Of a DNA stretch of 64,000 nt, positions 11,783-22,441 are shown piece after piece. Both the position numbers and the translations under genes were made by a program. How positions within the stretch are numbered: position 1 is the first letter of the stretch; the number at the start of each line of letters is the position of its first letter. Origin of the DNA: Calycina herbarum (taxonomy: Eukaryota > Ascomycota > Leotiomycetes > Helotiales > Pezizellaceae). The stretch is taken from the NCBI GenBank assembly GCA_001414485.1, contig LLEY01000083.1, forward strand, positions 124,001 to 188,000. Direction: 5' to 3'. The notes beneath the pieces were generated by a model that saw only the letters and a list, made by a program, of their open reading frames with translations, had not been told where the DNA came from and made no database searches.

Positions 11783-12507
11783 ATGCATTTCACCACTCTG
11801 ATCCTCTTCCTTGGAATTTCTCTCACAGTATGCCTCCCGCATTCACAATAATAAGCGTTCCAGCAACTAACTACCTCACCATCACCAGATTTCAGCCACT
11901 CCAACTCCAACTCCTCCTGCCAATGAGACCCTTGTCACAGTTCCAGCCGATTTCTTTCCGGATGTCGTCACCAAAGACAACAATACCGCCACCAACTCCT
12001 CACTTGTAATTCGAAACAAGGTAAGCGCTTCTCATTAACAATTCGGATTAAAGTCACAACAAAAAGGCTAACCAGATCACCAGAACGGCATCGACTGCTG
12101 CGGTGAAGCACTCCAAGGTTGGCACGGAGCAGACATCGGCCATACAACGGATAATATCGCCTACCTCCAAACCAAAGGTGCTTGTTGGGTAGGTGGCGGA
12201 ACATGTGTTCGTATTGCATGCCAGTGGAGGTCTTCGATTTGGCTTTGCAACCTGGTTAGTTTATTTTCCATTCCAGTCCTCTTCCACTTATCTTTCCCCA
12301 CAGCTGTCAAACCCATTCCTACACCGTTTCAGTGAGACTGACTCTCACCTCTAGAATGCAAATACCATCGCCCCAGCCTGCCCATATCTAGCTTCATACG
12401 CAGAGGATATCATGGCTACCTGCAGCTCGAGAGGTTTCTACGCAGGTTGTGGAAGACAATGGGATACTGATGGTTATAACGTGCTTATTGCCGAGGGTGA
12501 TTGTTGA
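11783..12507 (+). CDS. Small secreted cysteine-rich protein, paralogue 1
   Basis: Four exons (11783-11827, 11889-12020, 12084-12254, 12355-12507) join in frame to 166 aa. A signal peptide (MHFTTLILFLGISLTISA) is encoded mainly by exon 1. The mature part has 10 cysteines: a CC pair shortly after the third exon begins, an RIACQW block, then YLASYAEDI, a GCG motif and DTDGYNVLI before a final Cys. The same framework and intron positions recur in the next two genes, which confirms the model. Function unknown. Size, secretion and tandem duplication resemble effector-like or killer-toxin-like secreted proteins, but no family could be assigned by eye. Exon 3 uses the second of two nearby AG acceptors because only that keeps the conserved CC pair. 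Confidence 0.75.
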
Positions 12508-13048
12508 GATGCTATACATACACTAGAGAGACAGAGATTTCATAGAGGACTTGGGGGTTGGGTTTCGCTGAAAAAAGCGAAACGGGAAGGGAATAGGCAC
12601 TTGGACGATCTCGATAATATTGGGCTGGGATTTCTTTGGGGTGGTATATGAATAACTGATAGAAATATTCAAACGTTGATTTAAACTTGTTTGCCCGGTT
12701 TTGGGATGATGTAAGCTTGGAAATAATATGCACCCAGGCACGAATAGAGGTAATCGTGGTTGTAAGTAGCGGATGAAAAATTTATTCATAGAGTATAGCT
12801 AACTTCTCAGCCAAAAGATAAGAAGCTTCAGGGGTAAGCAATCACACCGGCAAGGTGACAGCGAAAGTTGAGAGATAACACTGATCTCTTGACGTAAGAA
12901 GACTTGAAATAGAGTTAATTGTAGAAAATACTTGCATAAGCTTTGCAAAATGCGCAGAGTTTCCGTTATTTTGAATAATTAAACAAGTGGATAAAACAAA
13001 ACTTGATTTCGAAGCGGAAAACAATAAAAATCTCGAGTCCCTTCTGTC

Positions 13049-13056
13049 TATAAAAA
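13049..13056 (+). promoter_or_regulatory. TATA box of secreted cysteine-rich gene 2
   Basis: TATAAAAA, 145 bp upstream of the ATG at 13194, within a block conserved upstream of paralogue 3 (TATAAG at 14142). Confidence 0.55.
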
Positions 13057-13193
13057 CTATGTCAATTTCCTCAAGCGCCCAAGAAATAATCTCCTTCTTT
13101 TACATCCAAGCTCATTGACGCGACACATCTTTATACTACAACACATATCTACGCTTATCTCAAATAGTCTTTCTAGAAAGTACCACAACACCT

Positions 13194-13880
13194 ATGAAGA
13201 TGAATACCAAGACTCTCATTATGATCATCCTTGGCTTTACCATGACAGTGTGTATATTCCAAGGGCCTCTTCCCATCCCGGACTCAGTTACACAGCAACT
13301 TCTAAATTATTGACATTGCCAGACCCTTGCCAATCCTGTTCCTCATACCAACCTAGAACTCTTTAACAGCACACTTGAAGTCCGTGCAAGGGTAAGTTTA
13401 CTCAACTCGAACCTCTAAGATCGATTTTATAACCATAGAAATCATAACCAGTCCGATATCCTGTGCTGTGGCGAAGCCGAAAGACCGAAACTCGAAAAAC
13501 TCGGCATTACAAAGGGCAAAAAGGATAAGGCTGCTGAAGAGTGGACCGATGCAAACATTCGCAATCTCAGGTTGCACGGAGGAAGCTGTCATGCCGAGCC
13601 AAATATCGAAACACCCGGTACACGCATTGCCTGCCAAGAAGGTGCTGCGATATATCTTCTCAATGATGTAGGTTCCGGAAACCGTTACCCTAGCCTGCAG
13701 GTTTAAAACTGACATCGCGTTATATAGAAACCTTATGCAATTGATCCACAATGTGCATACCTAGCCGACTACGCGGATGATATCAACACTTGGTGTACTT
13801 CCCAAGGATATACAAAGGCTTGTGGCTCAAGAGCGGATACTGACGGATATCATGTTACTATTAAAAGCACCAAGTGTTGA
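13194..13880 (+). CDS. Small secreted cysteine-rich protein, paralogue 2
   Basis: Exons 13194-13247, 13323-13391, 13452-13667 and 13728-13880 join to 163 aa. The signal peptide begins MKMNTKTLIMIILGF. The mature part has 8 cysteines: a CC pair, then GSCHAE, RIACQ, PQCAYLADYADDI, a Cys in TWCTSQGY, ACGSRADTDGYHV and a terminal Cys. It carries a Lys/Glu-rich insertion after the CC pair that the other copies lack. Intron positions match paralogue 1. The C-terminal block (DTDGY and last Cys) is the best conserved. Function unknown; role as a host- or microbe-directed secreted protein is only inferred from type and arrangement. Confidence 0.75.
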
Positions 13881-14246
13881 AGAAATCAACGGGACTTGGT
13901 CAACTGGTTTTGACCGTCGTCCGTTATAGAGTGGAAAATTTTCAAGGCATAGTCGATAAGATGTTGTACTTTGAATGAATAATGTACACAAACATCACGG
14001 CTTATTAAGTCATACGTCACAAGTGATGAGTTCTATATCTGTACACTAGATGAAGGTTCCATTAATTTTGAATAATAAAACAAGTTAGATTAAAACAGGA
14101 TTTAGAGGTTAAAGACAAGCAGAATCTATAGCATGTTTGTCTATAAGAGCAGATTCAGTCTCTATAAGTGTCTAATAATTAACATCTGTCTTCTACCTCT
14201 TAAACCGCTTACCACAACACATATTCATGCTTATCTTAAATCACTT

Positions 14247-15004
14247 ATGAGAATGAAGATCAAAAATCTCATAATACTTGTCCTTGGCTTTGCCATGACA
14301 GTAAGTGTTTTCTAAAAGCTTTTACATCACCAAATCTTCTCTACACTCATCTATAATTAAATATAATTTCCAGCTCATTGCCACTCCTATGGCCCACATC
14401 GACTTTTTCAACAGCACGCTAGATGCTCGCGCAAAGGTAAGTTTAAACACCCCAAACCTCCTGGATCAATTTGCTTACCATGGACATTGAAACCAGTCCG
14501 ATATAAACTGCTGTTATAAAGACGATAAGACTAGGCCTGCTTCTGTTATACAGACGGAGGACAACATCGATTATCCCAAAACACGAGGAACCTGTCATGT
14601 CGGAGCAAAGGCTGTTTCACGTATTGCCTGCCAATATAGGTCGGGAATATATCTCATTAATAACGTAAGTTTGACTGGAGTCCCTCGGATGGAGAATTAG
14701 AACTAACAGCGCTTTATGTAGAACCCATATCCCATCGATCCGCAATGTCGATATCTTGCCGCTTACGCCGAAAACAGTAAGTGTTTCCGAGTCTTTTTTC
14801 TTCCTCTCAGGGGTTTCAAGTTGTTGAGACTTTTACTTCCTCAGATTGTCAGATAACCTTACTGAAATAACATTACTGATTCCGATATGTTCCGTAGTCA
14901 TGGATCTCTGCACTTCCCAGGGTTGGTGGGCCCCGGCTTGTGGCCGAAGAGAGGATACTGATGGTTATTATGTTCTCATCAAGACGGTGGACGGTTTGTG
15001 TTGA
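14247..15004 (+). CDS. Small secreted cysteine-rich protein, paralogue 3
   Basis: Five exons (14247-14300, 14374-14436, 14497-14664, 14722-14776, 14898-15004) give 148 aa. The signal peptide begins MRMKIKNLIILVLGF, the same length as in paralogue 2. It has 8 cysteines: INCC, GTCHVG, RIACQYRSGIYLINN, DPQCRYLAAYAEN, LCTSQGW, ACGRREDTDGYYV and a terminal Cys. It differs by an additional 121-nt phase-1 intron that splits the codon after Glu-Asn, where paralogues 1 and 2 have a continuous exon. No frame damage is seen, so it is probably functional. Confidence 0.75.
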
Positions 15005-15736
15005 GCTAATCAGAAGTTAGAATGGCTCAACTGGTTTTTGACGCCAATTTTGATTACCAAGTGAGGGGGTGGGAAAGCTCTGCAGCATAATCCCTAGGTC
15101 AATGTACGTTAAATGAATATTTATGTAACGAAATTTGTTCGACGAGTAGTATAAAATTATAACATACAAAGATAAATTATACAACATTTTTTGGGCTCCT
15201 CATTCCAAAAACTAAATATCAGTCACCCTTCAAAAATTGGTCTATTTCTGAACCGGCATGTGAGGCTCATCAATAACCAACCCACCTGACTGTCAAGCCA
15301 CTAAAAGGAGGCGTTTCCGGGACTTGGCCCTCATTGACTCAGGATGGGCATTAAAAATGACAGTAAATACTTCAGGTTTGTACCTATGGTACCTGCCTAC
15401 CTAGTCCAGCTTTCTAGACTAATTGAAGTAAATTATCCCAATAACTTGGAACAATTTAGGGACACTAGTATCTTATGATAACCAAATACGGAGTTCTAGA
15501 GTAGTCCGACTGTACTAGAAAGTAAGAATAACGGGCTATTTATTTACTGCCGCTTTTGATGTCCACCACGAGGTTGTCTACATCGAATCTCTCGCTTATG
15601 CGCCACTGGAGACATTTCGGCGACATTATCTCAATTAACAACAATAGGATATAACGTACTTATTTTCAAGACAAACAAAACTGCGCCATTTAGATTTAAT
15701 CATACACGTTTCGAAAATTCGAAAGCAAAAAACAAT

Positions 15737-16577
15737 ATGCAGTTAGAACTGTTCACCCTCCCCGGTGGCCTCTATGCATAACGAACCATCATCTACCTCC
15801 GAAAAACAACTCATCGCATCTCCTGGAATCAAAATCACAGAATGCATCATGTCCGGTCTCAAGATGGTCTCACCAAGGAAACCTCCAGGTACACTACCTG
15901 TTCTGGTCATCGATCACACCAGACATATTACCCAGTCCATCGCCATACTGGAGTATTTTGAGGACCTTTGCGACGAAGCAGAGAAAGACGGAAATAAAAA
16001 GGGATTATATGAAAACGCCGGGCCAACAATGAGAGGGAAAACAGCCGTCGAAAGAGCAAGAACAAGAGAGATCGTCGTGTTGGCTGAAGAAGCAACAACG
16101 CAGTTCTCCTTCGCGGCCCATAAATCAAGTGCTATGTTTACACTCCTCGAAGAACAAGACCCAAAAGCTTCAAGATTGGCAATGGAGGGCTGCAAAAAGA
16201 CTCTCGCTCTGCTTGAAAAACACTACAAAGACGACTTTTGATTTGAGGGACAATCTAGTAATGGGATTGATGACGGAGTGACGATCGGTGATTGTGTGCT
16301 TTTTCCACTTTTGCAAAATGCAACCAACTTCTACTTGATAGACCTCGTCAAGGATCTGCCAAACTTGAAGAGGTTTTATGATGGGTTTGCAAGGAGAGAA
16401 AGCGCGAAGGTGACTGGCGAATGGTATCCCCCAGACACAACCGCCGTGGCATCACATTGGATCAAAGAAGCCAATTTGATGTCGGAGAGAGTTGCAGTAT
16501 GTTTCAGAATAGGCGCTGTGTATTTTGCCGTCGGGGCAAGCTTGATCGCCAGAGTTTTGGGTTGGGAAAAGAAATGA
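15737..16577 (+). pseudogene. Glutathione S-transferase-like pseudogene
   Basis: The 5' end reads as a GST start (MQLELFTLPGGLY) from the ATG at 15737. A TAA at 15779-15781 stops it after 14 codons. Downstream the frame must shift near 15799-15806 (an A-run) to continue as a thioredoxin-like/GST sequence (LPVLVIDHTRHITQSIAILEYF). A TGA at 16239-16241 interrupts again, and the same frame resumes with a GST C-terminal-like helix (GDCVLFPLLQNATNFYL). Both stops are one C-to-T change away from sense codons (CAA, CGA), as expected from RIP-like mutation, but this is inference. GSTs of this type conjugate glutathione to electrophiles. No intron with usable splice sites explains all three breaks. 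Confidence 0.7.
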
Positions 16578-18067
16578 TGGAAGATGGGGGTCAAATCACG
16601 AAGGCCAAGAGAAATTAAAATATGACTTGTAAAAGGGGGTTTGTGAAAGACGAAAATCATAGGAAACCAAAGACTTTAATACCAACATCATATATTCTTG
16701 TATCTGAATAGTGTAGAACCCAAAAGGAAACAGCATAGTGATACAGAGAATCCGGATGGATCACGTAGACTATACAAGCCACCTTCAGGGGCACTGTGGC
16801 GCGTGCCAAAAAGGGGCGCCTCATTGCGTCCCAACAATTCACAACACCGATCTGATCTCCTACGATGAGACTTCAGGGCAGGCACCATCAAGACTAAAGT
16901 TGCCATCTCTGGTTTTTATGTGTGCTCGGTTGCGCGATTTATTGTGAAAAATGGCAAGTCGAGTCCACAACGCATGTATGACGACGATCAAACACCCCGG
17001 ACGCGTTACGACCTTCGATACATGTCGGACCATGCCTTCATATCATCGGCACCGACTGCTTTCGTCTAAAGGACCATGGAACGATCCGTCGACGGCCGTC
17101 TGATGTTTGAGCGATGAATAATGTCTGCATAAAACACGATGCGTTAGTAAGGCACAGTAATTAGTTCACTTGATGAAAAGCAGGTGATGAGGATTGAGGA
17201 CAGTGAATGCCACATTTTTTCATACCAAAATTTGCTGATTAACAAGCTATTTTTCTTTTTCTTTTCACGATTTCTTCCAGAATACTTCTAAACATCTTCC
17301 AAAGCATGCGAACATTCCATCGGGAATAATTTCTATTCATAAATACCAGTAGGTTTGATGGGAATGGTTTCATTGGCTTTGCCAAGGTTTAAATGAGGCT
17401 CGCTGCCGATCTTCCAGCTGGCATTGCTTAGCTTTCTCGCTTATCCCCTGGAAGGGTGGTTAGAGTCTTGGAGAGATCAGACGGCTCGGAAACCAATCCC
17501 ACAGCCCTAAATGGCTTGTTATCCGTATTTTCTCAGAATCCCATAGGTCGAAATTGAGAGAAGCGTTCCCCAGTACCAAGATCGTGATGTTTCGCAGTCT
17601 TGGCCATCAACCGACCTTTGTCTCATACTTACCTCTACACCGTCACTTCCCAACACGGTGGACCTGTCAAGGCTATTCTTTCCTCATCCTCAAGACCCTT
17701 GTGGTTAATTTCGAAATGCGAAAGTCTTTGCAATTTCCTCCTCTCCTGCAGCCGCCCATGGCGTAGGGCTCGGGCTTGTCTAGATTTTAATTTCTCGATT
17801 TGGGTTTGACACTTCTGAGTGACATTGTGACACTCGAAGAACAACCAGGCGTGTCGGTTTGTTATTATTGTGGGGAGTCAGCCCACATGAGAAGGATTGT
17901 ATAAAGAACTCATTCCTGCTCACACCACTTTTTCTCTCTCCACCCACTCTTCTGCATTCTATCTTCAACTCCTGGACTGAGTCTATTGTTTCTATCCACT
18001 CTTTTTTACTCCACAATTCAATTCTACCAGCTGCCGGCCAGTCATTACATTAAATCCAACCTTCATC
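16578..18067. other. Intergenic region, no supported gene
   Basis: About 1.5 kb. Several 60-80-codon ORFs are present on both strands, but none has recognisable motifs or good splice continuations. The last ~150 bp, pyrimidine-rich (ctctctccacccactcttct), is probably the promoter and 5' UTR of the secreted repeat protein. Confidence 0.45.
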
Positions 18068-18901
18068 ATGCAATATTCTATTACTCAGCTCATGGCAATT
18101 GCCTTGTTCGCTTCCCCACTCGTTTCTGCTTTGAATGGTGTGGATGCTGCCGCTCTGAGTGCCCCAGAGAAGAGATTCGTTGGAGGAAATGCCAATCTTG
18201 CCTCGTTGATTGCCCGACACCAGGCTGCCCTTGACATTGTTGTTGAGGCCAGAGAGCCCCACCGTAAGTAGAGCCAGTTCTACCAATCGAAACAATCAGC
18301 TAACCATAGGCAGACACTGCTGCACAAATAGCTAAGAAGGCCGGTGGCAAGGCTGCTCGCGAGGAGCTTGAGACTCGTGAGCCCCATCACACTGCTGCAC
18401 AGAAGGCTCAAAAAGCTGCTGGAAAAGCCGCTCGGGAGCTTACTGTCGAGGAGCAAGAAGACCTCGAGGATGTCGAGGACGAGCTTGAGACCCGTTCCCC
18501 TCATCGTTAGTAAACCCCAGCACATTTCTCATGAAACATCACGCTGACTCCAAGCATACACCGCTGCACAAATAGCTAAGAAGGCTGGAGGCAAAGCCGC
18601 TCGGGATATCGAGGAACGCGAACCACACCACACTGCTGCTCAAATAGCTAAGAAGGCTGGAGGCAAAGCCGCTCGGGATGTCGAGGAACGCGAACCACAC
18701 CACACTGCTGCTCAAATAGCTAAGAAGGCTGGAGGCAAAGCCACCCGCGAGCTCGCCGAGGACGAGGCAGAGACCGCTGAACTCGAGACCCGTGAAGCCC
18801 ATCACACAGCAGCGTAATGCCCTTTCCACCCTCCAATACTTGGATTCTTCACTAACTCATCAAACAGTCAGATTGCGGCCAAAAAAACCAAGGGAAACTA
18901 G
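18068..18901 (+). CDS. Secreted protein with 24-residue basic repeats
   Basis: Exons 18068-18263, 18314-18505, 18555-18813 and 18868-18901 join to 226 aa. There is a signal peptide (MQYSITQLMAIALFASPLVSA), then a short pro-region ending in a Kex2-like EKR at residues 34-36. Six modules follow of the form (E/S)PHxTAAQIAKKAGGKAAR, some diverged or truncated, separated by acidic linkers such as DIEERE or ELETRE. Cationic modules alternating with acidic spacers resemble proprotein precursors cut into several peptides (pheromone or Kex2-processed repeat proteins), but the repeats contain KK rather than KR sites, so processing is uncertain. Introns 1 and 2 fall at the same place in the repeat (after Pro-His). 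No cysteines. No family recognised; function unknown. Confidence 0.7.
18560..18742 (+). repeat. 72-bp coding tandem repeat, ~2.5 copies
   Basis: Units at 18560-18631 and 18632-18703 differ at only a few bases, and a third partial unit starts at 18704. The period of exactly 24 codons keeps the frame. Such identity suggests recent expansion by slippage or unequal exchange. Confidence 0.85.
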
Positions 18902-20535
18902 AAGGATGTGATTTTTTGTAATTTGTATGCGGAAGAGTCGCGGGAGGAAATATTTTCAAGATGTACACTCGGACTAGCTAATGAGCGAGTTTATTAGTTC
19001 AGACTTTTTGAATAATGAAGTACCACAGACGTTAGCTCTGGTTTTTACCTTGGATTCGTTTTTTCTTCTTTCAATGCTTGATTTGGGCCTTGTTATTTAT
19101 TGCGTTATTTGTGCTTGGATAATACAAATTTGGAATAATATCATGATATACAAAGATGTGTGTATACTATTATACGTGTGATGTTTTGAATTGAGGTTGT
19201 CAGATAGAGGGTGCTAAGCGAGACGTGGAACGAGGGGGCCAACCACCGGTGGGTGGAAACTCTCACCGAGCCTAAATTGATAGTAATAGTGAACTCAATT
19301 ACAAGTCGATAACTCAAAGAAGATCAGGTGGCAGACTGGAAGGAGCCCAGTGACGATGATACGCACGGGTTGCCAGTGGAGGAAACTACCTACCATCCCT
19401 TCCCACATGGTTGCTCAATACAGTAATCTGAAGTCCACTATCAATTTCTCAGTCGCCCAATACTCTTGATATGATTTTCAGTTGGGTTGGACTCCGTAGA
19501 GGTCGGGTCAATTTACCTAGAATACATTGGGTCATGTGATGTCGCCCGACTTGTGTTACCTATTGAGTAGCCCAATAACTTGGAACAATTTGGGATATTG
19601 TCCAACATATCGGAACGCGACGGACTACTCCGTTGAATTTTTCCCCTCAACTACCCAAGGTCGCTCTTTCCTCCTCAACATGGCTCTCTCAACAAACTCA
19701 ATTCAGCTTGTCCTCTTCCTCGACCCCTCATCTGCACTCATTCTTCATCTACATCTGCTCTTCCATCTCCACTTGTCTCGGGATGCCCAGTGCCAGCTCT
19801 CCTTCAGGCACAAGCACTCCTTCGTCAACGCCAGAGAGTAGATAGTCCCCGTTCCGCCGCTCATCAACACTCCCGACCCCCAGCCGTCGGCATGTTTCGG
19901 AACGACTTTGAAATTGCTCCAACGAAAAAAACCCCAGACCTTCTAGAAAGCCGTTTCTTCACAACACAAAAGGGTCTTCGATGTTGCCGTACACACCTCA
20001 GCTGAATTCCCGACAGACTTCTACCACTCCCTCTTCTACATTTTCCCTTGCGGGAACACTAGCTTTGCTAAGACTCACTAGTGCCTCGCTGCAAAGAAGT
20101 TGTTTGTCGCTGCGAGCTATTCCACCAGCAAACCATTGGGGGTTATAGTTGTACGCGTCGGCTATAGCTTTTTGAAATCCCTTGCACGAACCTGTTAAGA
20201 GAACGACAAAATCAAATTATTGATTGTTCAAGACTAGCTCGCACAACATCTTATAATTGTGCGAAGCCGTTTAGAATAATCAATTGTTCTTCGAGATGGT
20301 CTGGTACAATGTTTTTATCCACGCCACCAAAGAAAATTGGGGAACCCCTGGGCACTTCCAAACTACAAACATCATACCCAACGTTCCTCACCTGCCCCCT
20401 ACCTTTTCTCGCCTCCAGCTAGTCTATTCCTCGCCGCGAAAACTCTTGATTTACGGGCCAATTCTCTTCGATCCCAACTTTCGACGGGTATTTTCTTGAA
20501 GTAGAGCACAACGCACACTTTCGACTGTTTGATGC
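18902..20535. other. Intergenic with possible decayed coding sequence
   Basis: The first ~200 bp is probably 3' UTR of the secreted repeat gene. From ~19.6 kb on there are coding-like but broken frames (for example a Ser/Pro/Thr-rich stretch near 19787-19845) that could be the 5' part of the BTB-like relic. An exact ~21-bp match to 15437 begins at 19571. Confidence 0.35.
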
Positions 20536-20795
20536 ACTCAACCACCCGGTCGCAATTACCGGAAAAATTTTTGAAGCAGGGGGCAAAAGATGACTATCAG
20601 ATCATTTACACCGTAGGCCTTCGATAATTTAATTCAATGGATATACGATTTTAATTTGAACCCAAAAGCTCCAGATGCAGTTCGGGTGATCACACAGCTT
20701 GCCGACTTTCTCCGGCTGGCAGAGGAGTATAAATTGGCACTTACCTTCGATTGTTTGATTTGCTCTAGGCGACGAAGGAAGTTGGCGTAGATATC
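20536..20795 (+). pseudogene. Fragment resembling a fungal BTB/POZ-domain protein
   Basis: In one frame the sequence reads DNLIQWIYDFNLNP, then VRVITQLADFLRLAEEYKLA. This resembles the end of a BTB/POZ domain and the following helices in fungal BTB proteins (F-x2-hydrophobic-x-W-hydrophobic-Y, then an Ala/Leu-rich helix). The preceding ~45 bp continue the pattern only in another frame (KIFEAGGK, then DDYQIIYTVGL), and a TGA at ~20587 interrupts. It ends at a TAG shortly after. No start or intact gene can be assembled. Low certainty. Confidence 0.35.
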
Positions 20796-22015
20796 ACACA
20801 ACGAAATTTCTCAGGTCCGTAGACCTCGTCGACCTTCGACTTTCGAAAACCATTTTCCTCCATCATTTCGACTATCGGGACTGCTCGCGCGAGGGATCAA
20901 TGCTTGCTAAAACTAAATTACGAATGGTCTGTGCCAAAGGATGAGGAGCTGCAAGTTTTTCTCGCAATCTTGTGTGTGGAGTTACGCTTATTTCTGGGGG
21001 GTAATATGAAGTTCAAATTTGACATTGGGCTTCGGTCGTATACTATACTTTGAAACTGCAATTTGATAGTATTTTGAATATCTACCTAATAATATAGCAG
21101 TCCCACCAGAAGTGAAGCAAACTACCAAATATGTAACGTCGTCCGACGAGAGCAATTTCTTAGCAACTGAAAAAAAATGTCCCCCCCTCGTACAGAAAGA
21201 ATTCCACCAAAAGAATCAAACAAATGACCCGACATATTAGGGCATAGAGAGTTCCACCAAAAGAAAACATAAAGCAAATGCCAGCTAAATGAGACCCGCC
21301 GACTTGAGTCCTCCTTCATTCATAAATAATCTGTTCCACTTAGCCCCCTTGCTATACGCTACTGTAGTAGGGGTAGATAGTTTGCCCACAATACACAGAA
21401 CCACTAATGTTGCGTGTGCCCCTGTGCTCTGAATTCATGCTGACCTTGTCAACAGTTTTAATCTTGAGTGATGAATTTCGTTGTTGATTAATAATTACCC
21501 TCAAGGCCTCGAGTTTACACTGTTGGCCAATGCTTGGTTTTCAGCGAGCCAGACCAATGGTATACTCTCTTTTAATTTCTTGGAGAAGAGAGGTCATTTG
21601 TCTAACTGCTAGAATGGGTGAACTTGAATACAGTTGTCACTCTATAGCTCTTACTTTCGTTCCAGCTAATGCCAAATTGTTCTTGATTGGCAGCGTTTAT
21701 CGGGGTAATCAGTATAATCGAACCTCACAATGACGCGAAAGCAAGCTTTCCCCTAACCTTCCCCAGCTAGTAGAGGAGCAAGACATACTCTACAAATCGG
21801 CTTTCAGATGGCTGAGTTGCATTTGGATTAAAAGTTACTTATGGTGATCAAGTAGATCCCCACGGATTCCCAAGAGAAGAGAGTGTGAAAGTCGAAAATT
21901 CCGCGATGTACCCCATCATTCCCAATACCCCCCATCCATTCTCGCCACCTCCCAAAATCCAACGCCACCAAACCCTCAAAAAATCATACACTCCCTTCCT
22001 CAGAGTCCCCCCCTC
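20796..22015. other. Intergenic region, no supported gene
   Basis: About 1.2 kb. The block TTCCACCAAAAGAA is repeated about 50 bp apart (near 21204 and 21253), followed each time by CAAATG. Otherwise only short ORFs without motifs. Confidence 0.4.
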
Positions 22016-22441
22016 TCAAGCACCACCCTCCCGTTTAGCATACTCCTCCTCAATTCTCTCCTCATACAACCTATCAGCTTCATCCTCCGCCTCAGTCTTG
22101 TTCGGTGGTGCAGTCTCGCTTGGTGAGGTGTTGGTATGGGTTGGTTCGTTAGAGGGAGGTTTCTCCGAAGATGGGGTTTGAGATGGCATTTTTCTTTTCT
22201 CGTGTGCTTGGAGAGCTCGAAGAGGCATATGTTTGTATGGTTTTGAATGATAGAGAGTGGTTTCTTGTTTTGGAGAGTGGCGTGAGAGGAGGAGATTCAA
22301 TTTGTACCCCTCACTGTGGCGTTGTGGCGCAGGCGCGATTTTAGCCATCACTTGAGTGAATCCAACGTCATCGTCGGAAACATACCTGAATGTTATCTCC
22401 CACAATACTTGTTGTTGTGCGCCGTCGTCCATTTCAACCAC
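22016..22441 (-). CDS. Small hypothetical protein with acidic C-terminal helix
   Basis: A single open frame of up to 141 codons ends in EADRLYEERIEEEYAKREGGA, split by charge into an amphipathic helix. That tail looks conserved-type, but I cannot name a family. Two starts are possible: ATG at 22441 (141 aa) or an internal ATG at 22189 (57 aa, start MPSQTPSSEK). The sequence just upstream of 22189-22245 is pyrimidine/A-rich like a 5' leader, so the shorter form is plausible. No signal peptide or membrane segment. Middle part is Pro/Ser/Thr-rich and probably disordered. Confidence 0.45.
   Translation of the reverse strand: MVEMDDGAQQQVLWEITFRYVSDDDVGFTQVMAKIAPAPQRHSEGYKLNLLLSRHSPKQETTLYHSKPYKHMPLRALQAHEKRKMPSQTPSSEKPPSNEPTHTNTSPSETAPPNKTEAEDEADRLYEERIEEEYAKREGGA

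Larger units (their letters stand above)
12950..15070 (+). repeat. Tandem segmental duplication carrying paralogues 2 and 3
   Basis: Two ~1.1-kb units (about 12.95-13.97 and 14.05-15.07 kb) are alike beyond the coding exons. Both start with TTTTGAATAAT followed by AAACAAG, have CTGTCTATAA/TTGTCTATAA before the start codon, and have TCAACTGGTTTT just after the stop. Similarity of UTR and promoter sequence points to a comparatively recent duplication of the whole unit. Confidence 0.7.
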
